Source of the DNA: Bemisia tabaci
Lineage: Eukaryota; Arthropoda; Insecta; Hemiptera; Aleyrodidae
Direction of reading: 5' to 3'
NCBI RefSeq assembly: GCF_918797505.1
Contig: NC_092795.1
Span: forward strand, 8,465,434 to 8,529,433
DNA: 64,000 nt
The number at the start of each line of letters is the position of its first letter. The stretch's first letter is position 1. A model generated the notes under the pieces. That model ran no database searches. It was not told the origin of the DNA and saw nothing but the letters and a program-made list of their open reading frames with translations. The translations under genes were made by a program, and so were the position numbers. Below are positions 55,386-64,000 of this stretch, one piece after another.

Positions 55386-55953
55386 TCCCTAATAAAGCAT
55401 TTTGCTCAGTTTGAACATTCAATCTGATCTAATAACAGTCAAATCCGACTTTTTTGCGCGCGAAAATCGGTCGGCGCGCGTTGAGCGGAAACTTCAATCG
55501 ATCATAACTCCGGAACCGTTTGGTTCCCCAGCTTAATGGACCACTCGTTGGATGCGGAAAAAGACGAACAATTTAAAAAACTGGTTTTGGTTCAAATAGA
55601 AAATTGAGATCTTTGTAAATTTTTCGCTTAAAAGAAATTTTCTAGACCAAAAAACTGGTAAAAAGCACATATGTTGACTTAAAAATGTGATATCGGGATT
55701 TCGACCTTTAGAATCTTAAATTATGCAATTTTAGACGATTTTTCGTCCAAACCGGACCTCGATATCTTTCTTCGTTCAAGAGATATCGAGGTTCACAGGT
55801 TTTGACTTCCACCCCCCCTAGCTCCCCCCCCCCCCAAAATTTGTTGGGGGTCTGAAAATTTGGGAAAAGAAGCGCTCAAGTATGAGTAATCAATAGACAA
55901 AGTCTGAAGAACTTCCAGAGGGGGGCGAAAAAAGCCGTTTTTGCATCAAGCTC

Positions 55954-56351
55954 TTTTTAAAGAACTTTTTTAGATTTACAAGAAAAAGTACGGACTTTTT
56001 TAAGGAACAACGTTCATGAGTTTCCCGATTACGGAAAATGAATAACAGGAAACAGGAAACACATGGAACAACATGGACTGGAAAACAGGACGGCGGGCGG
56101 GCGGTCAGCACGCATGGCGCCTACAAACCTAAGTGGATACTTCACGCATTTCACACTGCTTGAAGTATCCACTTAGGTTTGTAGGCGCCATGCGTGCTGA
56201 CCGCCCGCCCGCCGTCCTGTTTTCCAGTCCATGTTGTTCCATGTGTTTCCTGTTTCCTGTTATTCATTTTCCTTAATCGGGAAACTCATGAACGTTGTTC
56301 CTTAAAAAAGTCCGTACTTTTTCTTGTAAATCTAAAAAAGTTCTTTAAAAA
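55954..56351. repeat. Near-perfect 398-bp palindrome (191-bp arms, 16-nt loop)
   Basis: Arms 55954-56144 and 56161-56351 are complementary with very few mismatches (one noted in CCCGATTACGG versus CCCGATTAAGG). The centre carries the family E hairpin (GGCGCCTACAAACCTAAGTG), extended outward by sequence not normally mirrored (ACAGGAAACAGGAAACACAT and further). The two open frames inside are mirror images of each other and not genes. Confidence 0.9.
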
Positions 56352-56703
56352 TTTCAAGCGGAAAGGTTTCCTTATCTTTTTTCGAAAAAATAAAATGTCT
56401 CAACAGAGATACTTTCCGAATTTATCAATCGGAGTACAGTGTTGAGTGTTACGGAGGCGTGAAACTATAATTACTTTCGGAATGAATTCAGCGTGGGCCG
56501 GTCTCCTCCTGCGCAGATCGACTCGATCCAATTGGTTGAAAAGTGGTCGTTAATTATTTTCTCAGCAACTGCCGTTCCTGATTTAAAATTACCGCTTTCC
56601 CTCTTTACGAGAGTGGGAGGATATAACAATTTCAGTTACTCGTTTCGTTGAACTATTTTGCCGGGAAGGATTAATAAAGCGGTGGATGCTTCAGGGTTTG
56701 CAT

Positions 56704-56868
56704 CAGTGGCGTGGCGTGCTTTGCGATGTATCGATTGTTCTGCCATTTAAACCCATGGGAAAGGATCGATAAACAGGGTGTTCGCAGCGAACACCTTAAT
56801 AATCGATTCTTTACCATAGGTTTAAATGGCAGAACAATTGATACATCGCATTTCACGCCACGCCACTG
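56704..56868. mobile_element. hAT-type MITE, family A, copy 5, intact, in TRP intron 5
   Basis: The best-preserved copy: CAGTGGCGTGGCGTGC at the left, CACGCCACGCCACTG at the right, centre GTGTTCGCAGCGAACAC. It is flanked by perfect 8-bp repeats GTTTGCAT (56696-56703 and 56869-56876). Near-identity to copy 1 suggests recent activity of this family. Confidence 0.92.
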
Positions 56869-57131
56869 GTTTGCATCCGAGTGCTATTTTTAACAATGCA
56901 AGTGCGTCGCAAATGCAAGCCTAGATTTGGACGAAATCAACTAGTGTCAGCTTGATTACATCAGTTACTGCTCGATTTTCTCTCTTATTTTAATTTTTCT
57001 TTTTCATTAGAGAACTTAGCAAAATTCAACCTTGAAATTTGGTAACTTATTTTTTGGTTTTCTTCAGGGGCAATTTACAGAAATTTCTGGGACCATATAA
57101 TACATAAAATTAATTTTCCTGTTGAAAATAA

Positions 57132-57412
57132 AATATCGACGGTGAAACTTCCAAATCACGTATCTCGGTTTGCGACGTCGTAGACTTCCTGTCATATTCG
57201 GTTTTTTAGATGGAAAACTTCTCATTGTCAATTCTTCAAAATTTCCGTAATATTTCTTCTCCGTGTGAAGAATATTATGCCGAAACTTCAAGTAATGACT
57301 TCGAATGATGTTGATATTCTTCAAAAAAAAAAAGAAAGAAAGAGAAAAATGGGAGCGGAGATGTTTAATGACTGCAAACGAGATACGTTGTTTCGGAGTT
57401 TCACCGTCGATA
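57132..57412. mobile_element. Family C MITE, diverged copy
   Basis: ATATCGACGGTGAAACTTCC at the left and GTTTCACCGTCGATAT at the right with the internal CACGTATCTCGGTTTGCGAC motif; about 280 bp with substitutions and an A-run. Confidence 0.75.
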
Positions 57413-57431
57413 TGTGAGGAAATTGGCTTAA

Positions 57432-57875
57432 GGTGATTCGTCAAGCTCAAGTGACGTGGTTGAACTGGCATGCGATATATCGCATCGATTAGGTCAAAAA
57501 TCTCCGCAGATTTTGAATTTTTAACCAAAAAAAAGGACGATAGCCCCTGCGCATGAGCCTAAAGAATCATTCTAAATCCAAAAATTGGCAAAATTCAGAG
57601 AAATGAAAGAATAGAATAGTGTTTGGAAAAAAACCTCGCATTCGATTCAGATATCGATTTCTGTATCGGATGTGAGGTTGTTTTCCAAATACAATTCTGC
57701 CTTCATTTCTCTGAATTTTGCCGATTTTTGGGTTAGAATGATTCTGTAGGCGCATGCGCAGGGGTTATCGTCCTTTTTTTGGCTATAAATTCCAAATCTG
57801 CGGAGATTTTTGACCTAATCGATGCGATATATCGCATGCCAGTTTGACCACGCCACTTGAGCTTGACGAATCACC
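57432..57875. mobile_element. Long palindromic element flanked by TTAA, copy 2, in TRP intron 5
   Basis: Same terminal GGTGATTCG/CGAATCACC, the same flanking TTAA (57428-57431 and 57876-57879) and the same subterminal GCATGCGATATATCGCATCG as the element at 2659-3097, but otherwise unrelated arms of ~200 bp. It contains no ORF of interest. Confidence 0.8.
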
Positions 57876-57912
57876 TTAAATGAACTGCAGTTAGGCTGAT
57901 TCTGGTGGAATT

Positions 57913-58831
57913 GGATTACATTTTGCAGTAAGGAACCACTTTCTCTGGCTCCTCCATAAAAGCACCTTTCTGCATAGGGAACCCAATGGCATATCGACGG
58001 TGAAACTACCAAACCACGTATCTCGGTTTGCGACGTCGCAGACTTCCTGTCATACTTTATTTTTTAAATGAAAAGCTACTTAACGTCCAGTCTTGAAAAT
58101 TTCCGTGATTTTTCCTCTTCGTGCGGAGAAAATTCTGTGAAAATTTCAAGGAATGATACTGATTTGGTCTACTTCAAAAAAATAAAATGTGAGCGGAGAT
58201 TTTTAAACACCGCAAACGAGATACGTGGTTTGGTAGTTTCACCGTCGATATATGGATTGCATTTTGCAAAATGGAACCGAGAGCATTCCGATTTGGTAGA
58301 ATCGTGCAACTCATATTATTTGCAGTAAAATTACTGAATCATGCAAAAAATTAAATTCACCAAGGTAATTTTTGTGGTGAATTCATAGTTTATAGGGAGT
58401 ACTAACTTTAGTACTTGTTAAGGTGATCATTTTAATATATTTGCAAGGTAAAAATGGTTGGACAATCTTAGCGACATTGGAATGCTCTTGGTTCTGTTTT
58501 GCAAAATGCACCTATATCGACGGTGAAACTACCAAACCACGTATCTCGGTTTGCGACGTCGCAGACTTCCTGTCATACTTTATTTTTTAAATATAAAACT
58601 ACTCAAAGTCAGTTCGTGAAAACTTCCGTGATTTTTCCTCTTTGTGCGGAGAAAAATCTGTGAAAATTGTGAGGAATGATATTGATTTGATCTCCTTCAA
58701 AAAAATAAAATGTGAGTGGAGATTTTTAAACACCGCAAACGAGATACGTGGTCTGGTAGTTTCACCGTCGATATGTTGATTCTAAAATGAGTCGAAAATA
58801 GTAGTTCCTTATTGCAAAATGTAATCCAAGT
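57913..58831. mobile_element. Nested MITE cluster: family B split by two family C elements and a third palindrome
   Basis: The left half of a family B MITE (57913-57993) breaks off at GGCATA and resumes at TATGTTGATTC (58772-58831), matching the uninterrupted family B interior. Between them lie family C elements 57994-58248 and 58517-58771, each bounded by TA, separated by another palindrome (58256-58512; arms TGCATTTTGCAAAATGGAAC and complement). The order of events is therefore family B first, then TA-targeting family C. Confidence 0.8.
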
Positions 58832-58915
58832 AACACTTTTTTAATGAAGTTGCTACGTCTTATTTTGCAGAGGTGCAGAAACTCGTGATGATATTTGTTT
58901 TTCTTTTGTACGCAG

Positions 58916-59086
58916 GAAATGAGAGGTATTTGTCAGACATTTGCAACCTCCTTGCTAGACCACGCGCGAACCTCGTATGAACTGGAGGTGATGCTTAATC
59001 ATAATCCTGATGGAGAGTCGTGGGAACCAGGAGAGAGGCAAACTCTGGAGAGACTGAAGCTAGCTATCAAATACAAACAAAAAGCG
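58916..59086 (+). CDS. trp: TRP channel, coding exon 6 (linker helical region)
   Basis: 57 codons between a GTACGCAG acceptor and an AAAGCG|GTAAGA donor. It encodes EMRGICQTFATSLLDHARTS, then YELEVMLNHNPDGESWEPGE and RQTLERLKLAIKYKQKA. The LLDHARTS-ELEVMLN and LKLAIKYKQK motifs are conserved in TRPC linker helices. A MITE sits only 8 bp inside the following intron. Confidence 0.92.
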
Positions 59087-59094
59087 GTAAGAAT

Positions 59095-59479
59095 TAGAGT
59101 ACCTGTATAGGGAGAGTACCGACAGATCTGAAACTCCGAAAGTCCACCAGGCCTTCACCGATGCCTCCGCGAATAAAGTTAGGGCCCAAAAGGGCAGTTA
59201 ACCTATGAATTTCAATTATCCAGAGCGATTTACTGATACTATTGTTACGAATCGTCCTTTATTAAGCACGTGTTTGACTCAGTTTTTGCATAAATTTACT
59301 CAATTTCGCGGAAGAACGCTCAAGTCTGTACATTCTTGGCCATCTTGGTTAGAATTGGAATCTGCAGACTGGCAGTGAAATTTTGTGCGTTAGAAGTTGG
59401 TTAGAAGGGTGGCTGCACTTTTGGGCCCTAAGCCCTCCATGAACCGATCTGTCGGTACTCTCCCTATACAGGTACTCTT
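59095..59479. mobile_element. hAT-like MITE inserted 8 bp inside TRP intron 6
   Basis: Terminal inverted repeats of ~38 bp (AGAGTACCTGTATAGGGAGA then GTACCGACAGATC, and complement at the right). Flanked by GTAAGAAT at 59087-59094 and 59480-59487; the left copy is the functional 5' splice site of exon 6. The TAGAG start and 8-bp duplication fit hAT. Confidence 0.85.
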
Positions 59480-60149
59480 GTAAGAATTGCTCGATTATCC
59501 ATGTCAAGTTCTGGTCTCAGAAAAATATTCGGAATTCTAGAAGGAAAATATTCGCCGATCTTCAAGAGTAAAACATGTTAAAAAACGCGTTTTGTGAAAT
59601 TTTCAATTATATTTGAAAGAATGGTGAAAAGACTATATTTTGCAAACGAGAAGGGTGTTCGAAAATCACGGAAAATTTCAAGTGAGGATCTTCAGTCATA
59701 ATCGTAGTCTTTCACGAAAGAACGTAACTAGATGTCGCAATGTTTCCAAATTTTTCTCGCCCATTGCATGTTTACCAGGAGAATTTAGGGAATCTCTAAC
59801 TGAAAATTTCACCAACTTTTCTGCATATTGAGAAACCTTATATAGTGCCGATTAGTTTACATATTTTACAGCAAATGACAAAAAAAAAACCTTTCAAAAA
59901 AAATTGAAAAAAAAGAAAAAACTGGACGATCATACTAACGTACGAAAAGTGTCACGTGGAATACACGCGCTTGTTGATGTGACTAACTTAGAAAGTTAAA
60001 GCACATCCAATTCTGAAGAATCCAGATCGAATGAATCGAACAGTAAAAATCTGGAATACTCGCAGTCGCTTTAGATGCTTTAGATGTAGGTCTACAACTA
60101 TATCCTAAAGAAAGAATTAGACCTCAAATTAAAGAGGAAATAAAAAGAT

Positions 60150-60370
60150 CAAAGCTGAAGATAGGAGAGACGTATTCGCGAGCCTCGCTTTTCAACTATT
60201 CTGTTGAATCTGAGCGACACCTCATTGGCAACATACAGCGGAGCATTGCGGGTTCAAACTTCGCGGCATCGCGCCTTCAATTTCGCAGATGCAACACAGA
60301 CATCCGTCATGCACGAATAGTTGTATCCCTGCGCCGTCACCAACGCGTATCCTTTCCCTCGCTTCAGCAT
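60150..60370. repeat. Family S dispersed repeat, copy 3, TRP intron 6
   Basis: GAGAGACGTATTCGCGAGCC, GCGACACCTCATTGGCAACA and CTGCGCCGTCACCAACGCG match 33640-33870. Confidence 0.55.
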
Positions 60371-60615
60371 CTTTAGTTGGATCCGTTTGCTAAGGTGTTG
60401 CTGCAAGGCATCACGGCAAAAGATAGAAGAGGCGTAATCGGACCTCGAACAGATTCGAGCCTATATTTTACATTTTTTACATATATTGATTTTTTAAGGA
60501 AATAAGAATGGATTAGTCCACGTGTGGACGCTGCAATCCGGTTCCGTGTTGCTTTGTGCGGCCGTTCGCACTCCGCTCACACCCCGCCCCTGCGCGCCGA
60601 ACGTTCTGATTCGTC

Positions 60616-60868
60616 CTGCCGTGTTAAGGAAGAACGCCTTATGAACCTTCAGACGTTGTCACATTTCCTTCAATAAAGACCTAATTTACTGGGAAAATTT
60701 CGAATGTTTTTCTCCAATTTTTTTCAGACAATTTGTTCGCAATTTTGTCTAAAATATCTGAAAATTTCAAGGAAAAATGCGCGTAATCCTTCCCGAAAAT
60801 ACATGTTTTATCCAGGGCGATTTGGCAACTCTCGAATGTTCATACGGCGTTCTTTCTGAGCACGGCAG
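60616..60868. mobile_element. Family F MITE, TRP intron 6
   Basis: CTGCCGTGTTAAGGAAGAAC and CATACGGCGTTCTTTCTGAG plus CACGGCAG termini. Confidence 0.7.
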
Positions 60869-61789
60869 CATAGCTAAAAGTTATGAATTCAAGCGCGTTA
60901 GCACCGCGTTCAAGCAAGATCAAGTAAATTACAGCAGTTTTTTTTTACACCGTGTCAGGGAGGTCATTTAATTTTTCCAAAGTGCGTGGATTGAGTCATC
61001 ACTTAATTTGCTATAGAAGCAAAATTATATTTAGAACCTGCCAGGTCAGCTATGGAATGACCGGAAAAAGGATGATTTTTGTCGTAATTTTGCTATTAGA
61101 GTGCGAAAAATGAAAAAGCTGCGAAATTCCTGTTGATATTTCGGACAGTTCCTCATGTTTCACGGTCTAGGAAGCTTTTACCGTCATTTGCTCATTTGAT
61201 CTGGCAACGCTTACGACAAAATACTACGCATAGTACTACGATGCGTGCGATGACAAATTCCTGGTCTCTAATTGGCCCGTTTTGTTTTGAATGGTTCATT
61301 CATGAATCGTATAGCGTTCATAGCGCATGCGCAGCACGAACACGCTATCGCACTGCTTTAGTGCTTTCGCACATGGTTGACTTTGTAAACAAACGAAGCG
61401 GAGCGGACGGTGTATATTTTATGTATTCAACGCAGTTTTTGGTATTGAATTAAAATAATGTGTGAAATCAAGGCTGTTAAGATTGTTAAGTATGTCTTTA
61501 TTTGAATTTTAGCAAACATCTAAAGAACAGAATTTGTTGATATGATCAATATTTACTTTTTCAAATGAGAAGTTCAGACTAGCTGAGGGTGTTGCTCATT
61601 GATCAAAACTGTAGTTTAATTTTCTCCCTCATATTAATGCCTTAGCCAGCTTAAGTATTATTTATTACAAATAAAGCTATTGTATTCATATTAAGTAGGA
61701 ATTAACTTTTGAGGTTGGAATCCGATACGGAAAGCTAGGAAGATCAACCAGGGACGATTCGAACCAGAACTTGTCCCTGGATCAACCCT

Positions 61790-62080
61790 GCAGCCTGATA
61801 ATTGAAATTTTGTGTTTGTCGGGTGGACATAGATGACATAGATTAATAGGCGGAGCGTAATTGGTCTGCTATGTCTTATCGCTGCTTTATCTAGCCGTTG
61901 TCAGGTGGAATGGATGACGTACTGTCAGAAACTTAAGAGGTGCCTTCAGCGTGTCGAAAGTTCTACCCGACATAGGCATGACAAAGCAGCAATAAGACGC
62001 AGCGGACTAATAACACTGCCTTTTAACCTATATCATCTATATCTACCCGACAAACACAAAATTTCAACAATCAGGCTACA
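61790..62080. mobile_element. ~290-bp palindromic MITE, TRP intron 6
   Basis: GCAGCCTGATAATTGAAATT with TTGTGTTTGTCGGGT at the left, ACCCGACAAACACAAAATTT and AATCAGGCTAC at the right; further pairing GACATAGATGACATAG and TATATCATCTATATC. Confidence 0.75.
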
Positions 62081-62293
62081 GAAAATAATCCTTTTCACGC
62101 TATGAAGGAGCATGGAATGTGATTTTTTGTTGCGTTTTTCGAGTTCGCTGTCACGTTTTTTCCTGATGCTTAATTTTAATGAATTTTGTGGTCACATTAT
62201 GTTCAGAAGTGCTTATATGGTTTACGTTTTATGCAGTTATCAGCTTACTCGTTGGTTACATTATAACCACTCTTTGTTGGCCCAAGACTAATA

Positions 62294-62538
62294 GAGGGGC
62301 TTGGAGAACAAGGCGCATTAGTGCACTTTTTGCCATTCTGAGAAATACTTGTTCGAGGTTTCGAAATTATGTGGATCCTTACGGCAGAAAAAAAGTTGAA
62401 GCTGACTTTTTGATGCTTAAAAATTGGAATTTGGGAGCGATTTTTTCACACAACATGCATCAAGAGTTTTACGTTGAACCATTAATATCCCAATTTTTTC
62501 AAAAGCTGCACTTATGCGCCTCGTCCTCCAAGCCCCTC
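62294..62538. mobile_element. Family R MITE, copy 2, TRP intron 6
   Basis: GAGGGGCTTGGAGAACAAGG and CTCGTCCTCCAAGCCCCTC ends, TGCACTTTTTGCCATT and AAAAGCTGCACTTATGCGCC next to them. The 137-codon frame across it (62179-62592) is a by-product of this MITE. Confidence 0.7.
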
Positions 62539-62597
62539 CGTTTTCATTTCTTCTTGCAAAAAATTATCTCACTAAGAGTTCAAGCCAAATGAGTTTA

Positions 62598-62699
62598 CGC
62601 ACTTCTAGACTAAGACAGAAGATCGTCTGACGTCACTTTTACATGTAACGTAAATGGTATAATCTAGATGGCAGATCCTCTGTTGCAGTCTAGGAGTGA
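62598..62699. repeat. ~100-bp palindrome, TRP intron 6
   Basis: CACTTCTAGACTAAGACAGA pairs imperfectly with CTGTTGCAGTCTAGGAGTG; small MITE or remnant. Confidence 0.5.
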
Positions 62700-63064
62700 A
62701 AATAGCCTATGAAATAGGAGTCTAGGATTTTAGCCTCAAATTAGTCGATTTTGCTTTTTAATGGAAGTTGAATCTTCATCAACTACAGCAAATAAATGCC
62801 CTCCTGTAGATGTCTTGTTTCTCTCGTATATTCATTAAGATGAAAGTATCTTGAACCTATTGCTTGGAATTTGAGGTCGAGAGCTGAAAAAAAAGAATTT
62901 TTCTATTTCAGGTCTTAGATTGGTTTTGAAAACTTATGTTTGCTTGAAACAATGGAAATATTAGTTAGCAGAATTAAAATAGTAGAGTGATTAGCTGAGA
63001 TTTAGACAAGGGAATGTGGCATTTCTAAACTGGTAGGTATGGGTTGCAAAAAAGTTAAGTAACA

Positions 63065-63195
63065 TCAATTAAATTGGTTTCTATCAGACGAGTGAAAGTC
63101 CAAAAATCCATGAGCACAGGTTTTCGTTGATCACGCAGGACATTAGCTCATGAGTTTTTGGACTTACGCCCGACTAACAGAAACCGATTCAATTA
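63065..63195. repeat. ~130-bp palindrome, TRP intron 6
   Basis: TCAATTAAATTGGTTTCTAT with CAGACGAGTGAAAGTCCAAAA pairs with TTTTTGGACTTACGCCCGAC and AGAAACCGATTCAATTA. Confidence 0.6.
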
Positions 63196-63590
63196 ACCCA
63201 CCCATCTTATGTCTCCGACGCAAATCGGCTCTTCCATGTGTAACCAAATTTGCTGCAAGTGAGAAGAACTAAATGTGCTAAACTTGTGTGTCTTGGACAC
63301 ACTTGATCGGAGAAAGGAAACATTAACAATGGAAATTGATTAATAACAAATTATATAATGAATGATTAAGAACTTGCTCACTGACACATTCTTACATGAT
63401 ACCAATAAGTTCCTGGCATTTAGTATCTGTATTTTCTTACTGAACAACCTCTGGAGCCTGGGACCTTGCTTTATGTGTGTTACTCCGGCTTTCTCAGCCA
63501 GTTCGCGGGCTGTTGTCCTTCACATTTTTCGTGTACTTCATTTACTTTGTGTATTAATTTGTGTACCTAATTAAAACTGTTTGCTTTTAG

Positions 63591-63825
63591 TTTGTTGCTC
63601 ATCCAAATGTACAACAGCTGCTGGCAGCTATTTGGTATGATGGTCTCCCCGGATTTCGACGAAAAGGGATGATTGGTCAAGCTTTTGAGTGTGGAAAGTT
63701 AGGTGCAATGTTTCCTGTCTACGCAACCGTGTATTTGACAGCGCCTGAATCGGAGATGGGCCAGTTCATGAAAAAACCCTTTGTAAAGTTCATCTGTAAT
63801 TCAACCTCCTACGCTTTCTTCCTGA
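63591..63825 (+). CDS. trp: TRP channel, coding exon 7 (pre-S1 region), last exon in the window
   Basis: Starts after TTGCTTTTAG and reads FVAHPNVQQLLAAIWYDGLP, GFRRK, a diverged helix, then APESEMGQFMKKPFVKFICN and STSYAFFL. FVAHPN-QQLL-IWYDGLPGFRRK and MRKPF-KFI are among the most conserved motifs of TRPC proteins just before S1. It ends one base into a codon at CTGA|GTAAGG. The main pore-forming transmembrane segments must lie beyond 64000, so the gene is partial here. Confidence 0.93.
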
Positions 63826-64000
63826 GTAAGGGCATTTTTCATTTTCGGGCAATTGCCATCGCCTGAGCATTGACGTTGTCATCCTAAGATGAACCCAAAT
63901 ATATTTTTGTATTCATACTTTTTTCATTTGTTACACTTTTAGAATTTACTTTTACTATTTTCAACAACTCTAATGGCTAAGATGCACATGACTGTTCTAA

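Larger units (their letters stand above)
52155..58915 (+). other. TRP intron 5 (6.8 kb, repeat-filled)
   Basis: The largest complete intron here. It contains the 2.1-kb inverted-repeat element (52404-54534), a 198-bp palindrome (55188-55385), a near-perfect 398-bp palindrome (55954-56351), a hAT-type MITE with its 8-bp duplication (56704-56868), a family C MITE (57132-57412), a TTAA-flanked element (57432-57875) and a nested MITE cluster (57913-58831). Confidence 0.85.
59087..63590 (+). other. TRP intron 6
   Basis: 4.5-kb intron. It contains a MITE at its very start (59095-59479), a family S fragment (about 60150-60370), a family F MITE (60616-60868), a palindrome at 61790-62080, a family R MITE (62294-62538) and two short palindromes (about 62600-62699 and 63065-63195). 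The stretch 60870-61790 shows nothing recognisable apart from a short hairpin at about 61748-61780. Confidence 0.8.

Noticed and set aside
55890..56445. MLTARPPSCFPVHVVPCVSC-type frames on both strands
   Set aside because: Mirror images created by the 398-bp palindrome.
57064..57528. 154-codon minus-strand frame
   Set aside because: Overlaps a family C MITE and the edge of a TTAA element; its composition follows the repeats.
61743..61790. GATTCGAACCAG, tRNA-like T-arm complement
   Set aside because: It is the loop of a simple CCAGGGAC/GTCCCTGG hairpin; no cloverleaf.
62179..62592. 137-codon frame with a hydrophobic start, possible membrane protein
   Set aside because: Most of it lies in a family R MITE that also occurs at 44333-44573 without this frame.

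Overview
This window reads as AT-rich nuclear DNA of an insect, probably a hemipteran and possibly a whitefly. The evidence is an insect-type FMRFamide neuropeptide precursor, an insect TRP-class channel gene split by long introns, a fragment of mitochondrial cox1 read with TGA as Trp, and a very high density of short palindromic DNA transposons (MITEs). The assignment below insect level is inference. There are no operons, tRNAs, rRNAs or CRISPR arrays that I can support. Only two host genes are recognised, both on the + strand. (1) An FMRFamide precursor gene with two coding exons (14664-14872 and 15816-16851, 414 residues). The only true FMRFamide is assembled across the exon junction, and a five-unit 30-bp tandem repeat encodes FIRLamide/FIRFamide peptides. 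(2) The 5' part of a TRP-family (TRPC-type) cation channel gene. Seven coding exons lie between 46982 and 63825 and carry the ankyrin repeats, a His-Cys-Cys-Cys zinc-type cluster and the TRP_2 region. The gene runs off the right edge before the main pore-forming membrane segments. Nothing links the two genes functionally beyond both acting in neurons or sensory cells of insects generally. Layout: 1-14.6 kb is intergenic DNA full of MITEs plus a nuclear copy of mitochondrial cox1 (about 1630-1880) and one unidentified possible exon (about 6293-6422). 14.6-17 kb is the FMRFamide gene. 17-46.5 kb is intergenic and repeat-rich. It includes a truncated Helitron (about 34.9-37.25 kb) whose Rep reading frame stops before the HUH catalytic motif and is followed by an unrelated Lys/Glu-rich 3' exon, stop codon and poly(A) signal. 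46.5-64 kb is the TRP gene. Its introns hold a 2.1-kb inverted-repeat element, a near-perfect 398-bp palindrome, nested MITEs, and a hAT-like MITE whose 8-bp target duplication starts exactly at a 5' splice site. At least fifteen palindromic repeat families were found by comparing segments of the window with each other. Several are delimited by target-site duplications (8-bp, TA or TTAA) or by empty-site comparison, so relative insertion ages can be read from nesting. Most other open frames are spurious products of these palindromes, of homopolymers, or of the antisense strand of the neuropeptide repeats.
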